Assembly: GCA_902728285.1 (NCBI GenBank)
Contig: CACVBU010000939.1
Coordinates: forward strand, 310,001-374,000
Source of the DNA: Clytia hemisphaerica
Lineage: Eukaryota > Cnidaria > Hydrozoa > Leptothecata > Clytiidae
DNA length: 64,000 nucleotides
Reading direction: 5' to 3'
The notes under the pieces were generated by a model that saw only the letters and a program-made list of their open reading frames with translations, had not been told where the DNA came from and did not search any database. A program made the position numbers and the translations under genes. Positions 22,087 through 33,400 of this stretch are shown in pieces; the stretch's first letter is position 1; each line of letters starts with the position of its first letter.

Positions 22087-24969
22087 CTATAAAAAATTAA
22101 AAAATGCACGTCGTCCGACGGGGGGTAACAAAAATTTTCTGGGATGGCCCAATAGTGGGCAAGCAGAGGTTCGTCCGGAACAATTGTGAGGAAGGTGTTT
22201 TTTGAATACTTCTTTGGGGCAGTTTGTCAAATCTCTTATTGGTCTGGGAAGGGTGTTGAATAATCGAGGGCCTTCTTGGGAAAGACTTCCCCTCCAGATA
22301 TTTTTGTGTTTGATATTGACAGCTTTTAGATTGCAAATTCTCCCCAATCTCTGATTTATATGGCAGGAAATGCCTCCTTTACTTTCGTGATAATCAAAAT
22401 TCGGGACGTTGCCTTCAATGACGTTCCAGGTATAAATTATTTGATACCGCTCTCTCCGTCTTTCAAGGCTATACAGTTTTAATGATTTGAGTTTTTCCCA
22501 ATAATTGAGATGTCTGAGGGATGGAATTCCATGTAAAAATGATTTCTGAACTTCTTCCAGTTGCTGGACAAGACCACGCTTCCAGGGAGACCAGAGTTGA
22601 GAGCAGTAGTCCAAATGAGGGATGGCTAGTGCTTTCCATAAAGTTAACATGGTTTCAATTTCCCTTGATTTAAATGTGCGGTATATCCATGCACTTATAT
22701 TTTTCACTTTTTTGATTTGTTCTTGGATATGTTTCTCATAAGTCAACTGAGTGTCTAGGGTGACTCCAAGGTCTTTAACTTCGTCTTTATTTTCGATCAA
22801 CGTTGCTGTGTCAGTAAAATAGCGAGAACTTTGCTTCAGAGCGTCGTTTTTCCCGTAGGCAAGGTGCTCAAATTTAAGACCATTCAGCTGCATGTTGTTG
22901 TCTTCTGTCCACTTATAGACAGTGTCTAGATCATTTTGTAGATGATAAACATCCTCCAGTTTAGATATTTCTTTCATCAAACGAGTGTCGTCAGCAAACG
23001 ATGCCAAAATAGAATGAAGGATGTTGTTATCAATATCTTGAATCATGATCAGGAACAATAGCGGTCCCAGCACAGATCCTTGCGGCACACCTGAAATAAC
23101 ATCTGTTTCGGAGGACATGGTTGAGTTTACTGAAACTCTCTGTGTTCGATGAGTCAAAAAGGATCTGATCCATTCAAGGAGTTTACCGTTTATGCCATTT
23201 TTCTGAAGCTTGTGTAACAAAATGGTATGGTCTACTCTATCAAAAGCTTTACTGAAGTCTAAATAGATAACGTCAATGTTGTTTCCATTCTCTAGGTAAT
23301 GGATCAGTCTTTCGGTGTGTTGAAGCAATTGACTAAGACATGAGCGGCCTTCCCTAAAGCCATGTTGATTATTGTTATACAGATTGTTTTCTTCTAGATG
23401 ATTCTGTATCTTGGCTCGTACAATCTTTTCAAAGACCTTTGAAACGTGGGATGTGAGGGCAACGGGTCTATAGTTTTCAGCAAGTCCCTGATTCCCTTTC
23501 TTGTAAACTGGGGATATATGTCCAGTTTTTAAAAGTTTTGGAGTGATTCCTTTGTTAAGTATGTTTCTCCAGATGATTGAAAGTGGTAGAGTAATGTTAT
23601 CTTTAGTTTTAAGAAGAAGAATAGCTGGAAAACCATCAGGTCCAGGTGCTGAAGTTGGTGACAGTGTACCGATTTCTTTGACAAATTCCTCGATAGTCAG
23701 ATTGATATCTTCAAGTGTTGGTATTTGTGACTCAAGCGGATGAAGGTCGTAGTTTTGAAGTGGTTGGGTGAAGACAGACTTGTATTGGTTTTGTAGGATA
23801 TTGGCCATCAAAAGGGGATCATTAGTCAATTTGTTAGTGTCTGGATCGATTAAGGGTCCAACTTTTGGTTTAGATTTCGAGAAGCGATTAGCGTATGAGT
23901 AAAAGAATTTTGGATTTGATTTGATTTTAGAGGTTGCTTCAGCTTCTTTCTGTTTCCTCTCTTGAGCAAAGGATTTTTGAAGTAGCACTTCAATTTCAAC
24001 AAGTTTTTCTGTAGTTTTAAGATTTTGAAATCTTTTTCTCAGTTTCTTTCTTTTTCGCATTAAAATCCGCCTGTCTCTTGGCTTGCGTTTCTTCTTGGAT
24101 GAAAATATTTTTGGAGGTACATTATTTGAAGATACAATGAATATGCATTGTTTGATAAAAGCATCATATTGGGCGTCAGGGTCTGAATCAAGTGGGTTCA
24201 AAATATTGTGCCAGTCAGTGTCTTTGAAGTTTTCATTGATGATAGCCCAATTAATTTGATCATAATAGAAGTTAAAACTATCAAAAGCACTGATTAAATT
24301 TTTATTATTGTTATTACTATAGTTGTTTTCAGTCATAGAAAAGTTCAGATGGCTTGTAACATCAATGATGAAGTGGTCTGAGAGAGCAGTTGGTGTGCAT
24401 AGGTAGTTGAAGATTGAATCAGAGTTATTAGTCAGTAAGAAGTCTAATATATTGCCATTAGAATGAGTAGGCTTATGGATCATCTGGTTCAAGTTTAAAA
24501 TTGAAGTAAAATTGTTTAAAACATCTAGAAGTTGTTTGTTGCAACTAATTGATGGTATGTAAGAGTCATTTTTTATGGTGTGGGGTATATTGAAATCACC
24601 ACATAGATAAATATCGGGGGTATTTCCTTCGATTGATTCGATGATGTCCTGCATTGCTGAGATAAGGTCCAAGAATTCCGGAGCCGCTGATTTGTGCAGA
24701 ATATTTGTTGGCTGTCTATAAATGACACCAAGAATAAGGTTAAGGTTTTTTGAATGAAGTAGTAGAGCTTCATTGACACCATTTGAAAATTCAAGTATTG
24801 GCTCAAACATTGGAGATACGTGGCTTCGAAGATAAAATGCGACACCTCCGCTATGTCTTCCATATTTGGATTTGATGCGATTTCTATCCTTACGAAAAAG
24901 CTCGTATCCCTCAATTTCAAGCTCTGCTTTCTTGTGCGAAGATGATAGCCATGTCTCGGTTAGGCCCAT
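22087..24969 (-). CDS. LINE ORF2: APE-type endonuclease and reverse transcriptase
   Basis: A single open frame of 960 codons. The endonuclease part (about residues 1-220) shows GLTETWLS, GGVAFYLR, LCGDFNIP (about 117) and a SDHFIIDV block. The RT part shows YRPVALTS (about 500), LDFSKAFDRVDHTILL (about 568), GVPQGSVLGPLLFL (about 626) and the catalytic FADDTRLM (about 655), then a thumb region and a C-terminal tail with IPHLDYCSQLWSPW. These are CR1/L2/jockey-group features. The true N-terminus lies upstream: a frame with SVPLLESILHSENHIF continues the endonuclease start to about 25010, and a further shift leads to MNIQGLMSPDHS near 25060. The first ATG of the intact frame is therefore not the native start. 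The last dozen codons may come from neighbouring repeat DNA. Confidence 0.85.
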   Translation of the reverse strand: MGLTETWLSSSHKKAELEIEGYELFRKDRNRIKSKYGRHSGGVAFYLRSHVSPMFEPILEFSNGVNEALLLHSKNLNLILGVIYRQPTNILHKSAAPEFLDLISAMQDIIESIEGNTPDIYLCGDFNIPHTIKNDSYIPSISCNKQLLDVLNNFTSILNLNQMIHKPTHSNGNILDFLLTNNSDSIFNYLCTPTALSDHFIIDVTSHLNFSMTENNYSNNNNKNLISAFDSFNFYYDQINWAIINENFKDTDWHNILNPLDSDPDAQYDAFIKQCIFIVSSNNVPPKIFSSKKKRKPRDRRILMRKRKKLRKRFQNLKTTEKLVEIEVLLQKSFAQERKQKEAEATSKIKSNPKFFYSYANRFSKSKPKVGPLIDPDTNKLTNDPLLMANILQNQYKSVFTQPLQNYDLHPLESQIPTLEDINLTIEEFVKEIGTLSPTSAPGPDGFPAILLLKTKDNITLPLSIIWRNILNKGITPKLLKTGHISPVYKKGNQGLAENYRPVALTSHVSKVFEKIVRAKIQNHLEENNLYNNNQHGFREGRSCLSQLLQHTERLIHYLENGNNIDVIYLDFSKAFDRVDHTILLHKLQKNGINGKLLEWIRSFLTHRTQRVSVNSTMSSETDVISGVPQGSVLGPLLFLIMIQDIDNNILHSILASFADDTRLMKEISKLEDVYHLQNDLDTVYKWTEDNNMQLNGLKFEHLAYGKNDALKQSSRYFTDTATLIENKDEVKDLGVTLDTQLTYEKHIQEQIKKVKNISAWIYRTFKSREIETMLTLWKALAIPHLDYCSQLWSPWKRGLVQQLEEVQKSFLHGIPSLRHLNYWEKLKSLKLYSLERRRERYQIIYTWNVIEGNVPNFDYHESKGGISCHINQRLGRICNLKAVNIKHKNIWRGSLSQEGPRLFNTLPRPIRDLTNCPKEVFKKHLPHNCSGRTSACPLLGHPRKFLLPPVGRRAFFNFL

Positions 24970-25071
24970 AAAAATGTGGTTCTCAGAATGAAGAATTGAT
25001 TCTAGTAGAGGAACTGATGATCGAGTGGTCTGGGGACATTAAACCCTGAATATTCATAAAAGAAAAAGTAT

Positions 25072-26438
25072 TCATTGATGTGGTATCCTTTGTTTGTTGT
25101 GGTGAAAATTGCTTTGGTTGAGTGGATAGTCCTGAAGACGGGGGTGAAATTGGTGTGGGTATTTCTGATGTACAGTTTGAGATGGTTGCTGAATATTTCG
25201 TACATTCAGATTGGTAGTGATCATTGATATCATTTCTGTCCGAAAATTGTCTAAGATTTTCAGAAAATCCAATGATTGTTGTGTTTTTGTATGGTTTTTT
25301 AGTACTGGGTCCCTTTTAGTCCCCTTGACATGAGTAAAAGTGCAATTTGTGTTAAAACATTCACCTTTTCTGATCGATGAAGAACACATACGTGGATGAA
25401 ACATGTTGCATTTTGTGCCAGCATTACAGCCTTTTGGGGATTTATTACCATGTCTCAGTAACTTGGTACAGATTTTTGGATGCTTGAATCGGCAATCTTT
25501 GCCTGTGATGCCATATTTACATTTTCCTTTCTTGTAAAAGTTACAAACTGGAGTTTCATCAGAGACTTTGTCTTTGGTTGTAGTATTATCCGAAGAATAG
25601 GTTGTAGTATTATCTGAAGATAAGGTTGCGTCGTTTTGTAATTCGCGTTGAAATTTAGATTTTAGGAAATTAGTCCTACCCAGGTATATTCCATCAACTA
25701 TTTTATTCGAGGGTCTGTCGATAATAATATCTGGGGTGATTGGAATGTGAGGGAGTGTCCTTCTTGGAGTGGGTTGGGTTCCATTTAAGAAAGATTCAGT
25801 GGCTTCAACAGCTTCAGTGATCTGCGTAGGTGAATTCGTTATTTGAGCTTGTTTTACTTCATCTGTTTCATTTTTGTGAGTAAAATTTATGTTTTCGTCT
25901 TGACATGCCGGGCAAAGATAACAAAATCCAGGGATTTTAAAGATGAGATTACATAATTTATCATGTTCATTCAAAAGATTCATGCTCATCAGAAGTTTAA
26001 GTTTAAGATAGCATGGTCGGTGCACTTCCTGACCACACGCACCACAGCTAATGAGTGGTTTGTCATTGAGTTTGCATGAATATGATTCTTGACAAATCTG
26101 GCATACATCTGGGAAAAAATTTTTGATCTTCAAACCTAATAGGTGGATTGCATCATCCTTGTTAAGGTTGTTAGATGGCAATGATGATGAAGAGGTTGTG
26201 AGATAGTCAAGGTTTCAATGATTGGAGATTTGCGACATGATTTAAGTGCTTTGATGTTGTCTTTGGTTGGAAGTTCAGGGTTGTACATCCGTAAGCAATT
26301 TTTGATAACGTCAGTAGGAGCATTTTCCACAAGACCAGCAAGAGCTCTCTTCCAGGTTTCAATCACATTTTCTGAAACATCACCACTTGGCACAGCGCCC
26401 GAACGTTGATTCAGTGACAGTGACATGATGATGTACAA
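25072..26438 (-). pseudogene. LINE ORF1: PHD-like and three CCCH zinc fingers, frameshifted
   Basis: The start at 26424 (MSLSLNQRSG) opens a frame containing ETWKRALAGLVENAP and PELPTKDNIKALKSCR. It is lost near 26200, and a second frame (26181-25072) takes over. There, a PHD/RING-like cluster (CQICQ, CGACGQEVHRPC, CYLCPACQ) is followed by three CCCH-type fingers: CNFYKKGKCKYG-x-CRFKH, CNAGTKCNMFH and CSSSIRKGECFNTNCTFTH. Such fingers are nucleic-acid binding modules in ORF1 proteins of CR1-like elements of invertebrates. A single frameshift separates the two halves. The C-terminus is hydrophilic. Confidence 0.75.
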
Positions 26439-27457
26439 ATCAGAGATTGAGAAAACTTAACTTGAGACGCTCGAATGTATTAAAGATTGGTTTCAAGTGG
26501 ATCGTAAAGGAAGACAACGGGATAATAGATACCTGATCAGCTGCACATGGGAACCCAAATTCCTGTCATGCGCAGCTGCTCCTCAGGATTTAGCAAAATG
26601 CCTGGGTGACCAGCCACAGGACCCTTTGGATATATGATAAGTGATAATGACTGAAACGTTGGCTTGATAGGGAAGTAATGAAATAATTTTATACCTCAAT
26701 AGTCCAGGGCTAACCTGGTGTGTAAAAGCTTGTGGTCTTCAGTCTTTGATAGCGAGAACAAGATTGATTTGAGTCATCCAGTAGTGAGAAGATGTTGATA
26801 TCACCAGAGTTGACCAAACAAAAATTACAGCCACTAAATAAGTATTACTCAGTGGGTAGGGCTACATTAAAGCAAAAAGCTTTCCGGGCATAGTAGCCTT
26901 TACCCGTTTTTGTATAATTTTTATATTGTTTCTTCTTTCTTTCTGGTATTATTTCTATTTTTACCTGAAAGAACAATGGCCTCAGCTTTCCAAGGCCTTA
27001 TTCACTAATTCTTAATGGAGTGAATTTTTTTCGATCAATCTCTCATTTTGAAGGTGAGCATCCTCTTTAACCCCGCCTGGTGGATACACAACACTTCTCT
27101 TGCTTTGACTTTTCGCAATTCAATGTTGATAGTAGTTTTGAAAAAATTCTTAAAATAAAAGGAAGCGCCGCAGGCGAAAAAATTTACATTGCACTTATAG
27201 AAGGCGCTAAAAACGTGTCAAAGGGCGCAAAATCGCCCCACCAAACATCAAAAAGAATTTTGGCGCCCCCTTGAAAAGTTTTTTTGGCGCCCCTCTCAGG
27301 TCTTTCTGGGTGGTGCACTGCACACCCTGCACCCCCTGCCAGGCCGCCACTGCCATCAGTGTGTTGTGTTGTGTGTTGTCTTCCTTTAATTTATTATTAG
27401 ACCTTTCTTCTTTTCCATCAATTAAGATAATTTTAAGCTATTATATGACACATAAGG

Positions 27458-27890
27458 GTAGGGGTCACACTGGAAAATTAAAACATGCTTTATTTCATTG
27501 TCATAGAAACAAGTGATTAAAGCAGAAAATTTTTATGTGACCGCTCTTCTTGCTTTGTTTATTTCTACTGTTGTTCTACTGAATTTCTTCACCTCTTGCT
27601 TCAAAAATTATAGCGCAGTTTCAACCCCAATTTAATTTTACTCTAGCTCCTTGTAGAGGACTTTTATAATAAGTCCATTGTTTTGTTGTGTAAATAAAAT
27701 TTGAATTTTAAATAAATCTACAAAAGAATTGAAGAGAAATTGATTTTATGTTGTGTTTTTTGTTTTTGTTTTTTAACTGTATTTATTTCTCATCCCTTTT
27801 ATGTTGCCGCCTTCTGCTTTAATTTTTTTGGCTCAGAGGAAACCCAAATATTTAAAGCATACTTTAATTTTTCAGTGTGACCCCCCCCCA
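27458..27890. mobile_element. MITE, GGGGTCACACTG ends
   Basis: Left end GGTAGGGGTCACACTGGAAA then ATTAAAACATGCTTTA. The complement of the right end is TGGGGGGGGTCACACTGAAA then AATTAAAGTATGCTTTA. No coding frame inside. Confidence 0.7.
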
Positions 27891-27917
27891 TAGCCATAAC
27901 CAAGGTTCTAAGCTAAT

Positions 27918-28658
27918 CAGTTACATCAATATGCCAAAAACATTTTGTTCAACCACCTTCACTTCAAGATAGGCCACCATAGAATGAACTTCCTTTTATA
28001 GGATGAACCATATTCATGTGGCTTTCAGCCTTGCACTCCATCACAGTCTGTGATGACACAGAGGTGAAGATGAAGTATAAGCCCGAGAAGTCAATCTCTT
28101 TGGTAGGATTTGAAGCCAACAAATCCTACCAAAGTTGCGCGGTCTTGAGTGACCCGCCTGGTTTTTACACAAATTACAGATTGAAACTAAAATTTACCGC
28201 TTAATTTTGAAAAATATATCACGCGAAAACAAAGGAATTGCTAGATTCAATCCGTCATAAAAAATACGGCGCATATTTTAAGGCTTCAATTGTTCTTGCC
28301 TGAGAAAGGTTAGAGATTGACCTCTAGCCCTTCGGGCTTGAAACTCAATGGTCTGTGATGTCACAGTCTCCGTGACACAGAGGCTAATCAATTTTAATGA
28401 CTTTTTTGACTAATGACCAAGTTAAAATTTTTTAATTTTTTTATATTTGAGTATTAAAAAGGCATGCATTCAAATAATAAAGGTTTAACATTTTTCTCTG
28501 GGCTAGTTAGTAAAATATCTCAAATAGGCTCTGTGATGGAGTGCAAGGCCCAAAGCCACACGAATATGGTTCATCCTATAAAAGGAAGTTCATTCTATGA
28601 TGGCCTATCTTGAAGTGAAGGTGGTTGAACAAAATGTTTTGGCATATTGATGTAACTG
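27918..28658. mobile_element. Foldback MITE with about 129-bp arms
   Basis: Arms 27918-28046 and 28531-28658 are near-perfect inverted copies (words CAGTTACATCAATATGCC, GTTCAACCACCTTCACTTCA, GATGAACCATATTC and TTGCACTCCATCACAG). A segment at about 28300-28350 inside it also occurs at 2419-2476. Confidence 0.8.
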
Positions 28659-28667
28659 CTATAGTAT

Positions 28668-28854
28668 AATAGACCTTTTTTCAAAGAGGCCACCCTGTTG
28701 AATAATTATGTAGTCCAGCAGAAAAACAATGATAAAACCATGCATAATTATTACAATATGCATGATACAGTAATTATGCATGGCTCTATCATTGTTTTTA
28801 TAGCTGGACTACATAATTATTCAACAGGGCGTCCTCTTTGAAAGAAGGACTATT
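28668..28854. mobile_element. Short foldback MITE, AATAGACC end
   Basis: Left arm AATAGACCTTTTTTCAAAGA then GGCCACCCTGTTGAATAATT, complemented at the right with a few changes, leaving a small centre. The transcript would form one long hairpin. It directly abuts the preceding MITE. Confidence 0.8.
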
Positions 28855-30227
28855 TAATTAGACATATACTATTAGCTTAAGTAAAAACATGTTTGCCTTT
28901 TGTCCAAGACTTCTCAGCAGATTCCCAATGTTATAGTCCTCACTGTAAATAGATTACAGGCAATGTATTTCTCTTTGCTGACATTAAAAAGATAGTGAAA
29001 ATAATCGAGAATCGAGAGTCGCTTTGCGCACTCTTTGCTTCAGAAAATGATTGACAGATTAAAGTTTTTCACCCGCGCGGGAGCTTGCGGGCGTTCTGCT
29101 AGCGTTCTCGGCTCCATCCTCGGACCGCGCTAGAAATGGTAGACATAGCTGTGATAGATCATTTTGATGAAAGTTGTTAGAATGTTTACAAGGCTCTTGA
29201 CAGAAAATCCTATGTTTTATTGTCAATGATGACAGTGCCATCATTAATTTTGTTAGATCTGACATATTGATACTTGTAAGTGCACTTTATAGTTTTGATT
29301 CTCATTGAAGAATCATATTCTGGTTTTCATGTTATTAGATGCTGTTCTAGACCTTTAGAGCTAGCCTGACAGGAACGAACGTCTGAGGTCCATCTCTTGA
29401 GTTTAGAAGAGACTTTTCTGCAATATGGTCCAAATGAAAAAGCATACCAATTTTTACGATCCAAGAACAACATGGGACTGCGCAGGACAAGCTACCTTAA
29501 GGGAACAAATTTTTGCATTTTTTTGGCAATGATGCTGTGCAATTAAATTCTTCAAAACACAAATATTTTCAGATTACCTTCTGAATTCTGAATTTTAATC
29601 TGTGAACTGCAAAATTAAATTCCCAAAAAATTTCTTAGGTAGTTTAAAAAACTTGACCAACCAGATAACGTTCCAAACTTAGCTGATGATGGTTTTCGAG
29701 TGCAAACAAAGGTCTTTCTACTATAGAAAAATCCTACATGGAATCTTAACCAAGCGTGGAAAGGATAAAAGCTAACATATTTAAACAAGTTAGGCTTGTA
29801 ATCAAAGCTTTTATAAGATATAACAATTCCCAAAATATTTTCAATCCCAAATGAAGAGTTTATACCTCTATGTAATATAAACAGTAGAAGACCTGTAATT
29901 TGTAATAAGTGACAATATCAATCTAGATTTAAAAGTTTAAAGGATAAGTTTCACAAGCAGTATCCTCAGTATCAGTAAAGGATCAAAGAGATCTCTAAAT
30001 TTAAAAGTATTAATTTTGTTGAACTAAGAAAGATAAAATGATCCATATTCCTAATGATGTTTTAAAAGATTTTTATGTCACTGTATAAAAAGTGATGCAA
30101 TATCATCTTGTTATTCAAATATCAAAACAACTTGTAAGAATATCAGAGAAAAAATGATATTGCTCTAGCTTGCAAAAATTATAATAAGACAGAGAGTTCT
30201 CTTGTTTTCTTGCTATAAAGATTGTAA
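28855..30227. other. Region upstream of SAC2, nothing recognised
   Basis: AT-rich apart from a GC patch at 29068-29130 (ACCCGCGCGGGAGCTTGCGG). No promoter element or exon could be assigned. The SAC2 5' UTR and promoter are expected between here and 30433. Confidence 0.35.
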
Positions 30228-30380
30228 CAGGTGACCCAGAAAAAAGTAGTTTGATGGGTTTGATGGCTACCTGTGTCCAAAATACTGTGAATTTTTACTA
30301 TGTTCTTTTTTAATTGCCAAGAAACTTAAAATTTGGCATCAAGCTTTTCAAAATTGGTATACCTTTTACTGGGTCACCTG
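30228..30380. mobile_element. Small MITE just upstream of SAC2
   Basis: The ends CAGGTGACCCAG and CTGGGTCACCTG are exact inverted copies of 12 bp, about 150 bp apart. It lies about 50 bp before the proposed SAC2 start codon. Confidence 0.55.
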
Positions 30381-30432
30381 GTAGTTCTAAAGAAAGTGTT
30401 TTTCATATCAATTTAGCACCAAAGAATGCACA

Positions 30433-33400
30433 ATGGAAGTGTTTCTATCACTTGGGGATGTCATTCTTTATGATGCTTTGAAGAATCTTTGTTTATGGTG
30501 CAATCGCTCAGATGGTAGTTTTCTTACATCCACAGGTGTGAAAATTATTCATCTTATGATTTATCTTTATGTTGTACTTGTAGGGGGTAAGATTATTAAC
30601 CCGAGCCTTATGGTAGGAAAATGATATATAATATTGTGGACTATCGATCTATGAATAAAAATTACAAAATCATAATACCCTTTTAAATTTGTTTTGACAA
30701 GCTGTTATTTTTGTAAGTCACTTTTTTACCATAAACTTACCTATTCTGTTGTTGTAGGTGAAAAATTTCAAGAAGTATGGAACCCAGTTTTGCTCGGAAC
30801 AGTTTATGGAATTATTGGCAAAATGCAAATCTTACCAGGTATTGCTTATCTATCAAATACTTTTATTCAATCTTCTTTCTCAAATTGTTAAATTAAACAC
30901 ATACTAGAAGAAGACCTTACGGTTATTGATGGTATTTATTTTCAATTTACAGCAATAAAAAGTACATCTTTGAATGTGAATTCTTTGTTGTAAATCCTTC
31001 TTATTGGTTTTTTTAGGTTCAGAATGGAAACTGATTGCAATAACAGGTCATCAATTTGTTGGTTATTTACCTGGTGGTATTGAAGTCTATTGCATCACTA
31101 AAGTCACTTTGATTCCTTTGACACCTGAGAGTATTGAACTTGGTATACTAGAACTTGAGGTGAACCATTAATAACCAGTAACAATACAGATTATATCTTA
31201 AACAACGGATTAAAGACCCTCTGAAAATTACTCTCTGTAACTTTTAAGGGCTTTCAAAAGTAAATTTTGAAACTACAAAATAAGCAAAAGAAATTATGAT
31301 GTTCAAAAAAATTCAGAAATGAGGGGGGAAGAGAATTTTTTGTAGAAAGGGGTATGTTGTCACAGAGGGGGAGGTTCCTCTAGAAAGGGGGGTTAACACC
31401 TTAGCAAAGTTCTTTGAACCTATATTTCTAAATTTCTAGTTTTGCAGTCTCAAACTGGGTCTAAATCCTAAAAGTTTTCTTGCTCGCTTAAAAGCACCTC
31501 ATTTTAAGAGTGAATATGCTATCATTTTAGTTAATGATTGGTGCAGAATATCTCGAAAGTGGGAACAAATCCTGATGAAACCCCAATTTTGAGGGGGGGG
31601 GGGGGGGTTCCAGCAAATTTTGAAAGAGGGTAGAACCTAGAGTAGGTGGGGCTGCTCTACGCTAGGAAATATGCTGCACTGAACTATGGAAATACCTCTT
31701 TTATCATAGCAACCAACAGTTGATTTAAACAATGGGGAGAAAAGCGGGAGTCAAAAAGTACAGCAAACATGGAAATATTTCAAAGACAGTGCAAGCAATA
31801 TCACCAACAAAAACAATGTAAGAATTGTCGTTGCAAGCTGCAAATTAATTTATTAACTGCTACTTGTTTTTCTAGCTTTTTAATCATGTTATTGCCAACT
31901 CATTTAAGGTTTTGTAAATCCCTTCGAATTCATCTGGTTGGTTCAATTTTGGTATATTTGAGAGCTATTGGTATTGCTAATTCCTGCATACTTATTTTTG
32001 ATTGGTATTTTTTAGAATACTTTGAAAGAGAAAGACAAGACTGAGAGAAGATTGGTTGAGGTTAGTTCTTCTTTTTCCAAAGCTACCGTATAAAGATGTG
32101 CTTAGCTTTGTATTGGTTTGCTGATTGTCATGCATAGATAGATGCAATTTTTATAAATCTTTTTTTCGCTGTGAAATGGCTAGGGTACAACCTTTCCACT
32201 GTAGTCGTAAGCTCTACTTTTATGCTACACTTTCTCAAGCAAATTTTCATTATCATTATCATTATCACTGAATTTCAGGAATTATTGAAGATGTTCAATG
32301 ACTCTGGAAATTTTTATTATTCACCGAACGGTGATATCACCAATTCACAACAGCGATTACGTGAAATCAAAAGCCCTTATCATTGGAAACAAGTAAGCAA
32401 TAAAAATGATATAATTATATAATTTCATCCTTTAGTACTATATCACCTATCACTCAAAAATTTCCAGTTTTTTTATAATTTATGATTTTGAACAGGCTTA
32501 ACTTCCTAGAAATGCGTCGTCAAAATACTTCTTTCCGCTTTTTAGGGGCTCAATTCACAGCTCCACTTTGTTCTAACCCTCTTGTCCGAGGCATTTAAAG
32601 TCTTATGATGAAATTAATGAATGATTTTTAATGAAGAATTATCAATCAATTCTTTTAACGTTTTATGAAGCCAGTTGTCAGTTAATCAATTTTATATATC
32701 TTTTCATTAACTTTTGTATACAGAATCCATTTTCTGTAAATTTCATTAACTTTTTATATACAGACAGATGACCGATTCTTTTGGAACAAATTCATGTTAA
32801 AAGAGCTTGTTGAAAGTGAGGTGAGATAATTATAGAGTTAAAAAATAACCGTGTTAAAACACTTCTGTTCAAAGTAGCAATATTTTAGCTGATGTTGATG
32901 AACATTTCTACCTTAATTTTAAGTTGTGGCTCCGTTATGTGTTTTTCCTACTGATATTTTAACATCTTAACATAGAGCGAACATGCTTCACATTGGATAC
33001 TGCCAGTCATGCAAGGTTTCGTACAAATCGAGAGATGCTTTATCGACCATTTGGAGGATCTGAACATTCCAAATGATTCTACTGATGGATTGAGTGATTA
33101 TGAGGAAGAGGTTTGGGACCAAGTAGATGCGCCAACCACTAAATATCGAACAGCAGAAAACATGAAGGAAGAAGAATTTGATTTGATCGTCATCTCCAGG
33201 AGGAGTAGACACCGAGCAGGTTTGTTGAGCCTTCATTCAAATGTCAAGGCTGCCTAAATTTGTTGGGATAATCAGATGGTTTGAGATATTTTGTCTTTGG
33301 ACTCTTTCGATGTTTCGGAGCAACACCTCTAAATCTTTTTTCCAAAACAATTTTTTAATCTAAAGCAAGAATAAAAATGGAATTTTGACGTAAGAATCAT

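Larger units (their letters stand above)
22087..26890 (-). mobile_element. CR1/L2-like LINE, near full length
   Basis: Minus-strand non-LTR element with an ORF1 carrying zinc fingers and an ORF2 with endonuclease and reverse transcriptase. The presumed 5' leader lies at 26439-26890; its exact 5' end is not visible. ORF2 is uninterrupted for 960 codons, suggesting recent activity, while ORF1 and the ORF1-ORF2 junction contain frameshifts. Confidence 0.85.
21380..27352. mobile_element. Possible hAT-type ends bracketing the LINE
   Basis: The left end CAGTAGCGGTCTGGC (21380-21394) and the complement of the right end (27338-27352), CAGTGGCGGCCTGGC, differ at two positions. Both are followed inward by GGTGGTGCA and GGCGCCCC words, and a GCGCCGCAGGC[AG]AAAAAA word occurs at 21624 and 27166. 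The two GCGCCGCAGGC words are in direct rather than inverted orientation, so these may be two separate copies rather than one interrupted element. Confidence 0.35.

Noticed and set aside
21878-22130. MITE with GGACGAC ends at the LINE 3' end
   Set aside because: Only about eight bases (CGGACGAC) match between the proposed ends; too weak to call.
28298-28350. Hammerhead ribozyme at CTGAGAAAGG-CTTGAAAC
   Set aside because: The CUGAnGA box is not matched and the stems do not fit; reported only as a shared segment.
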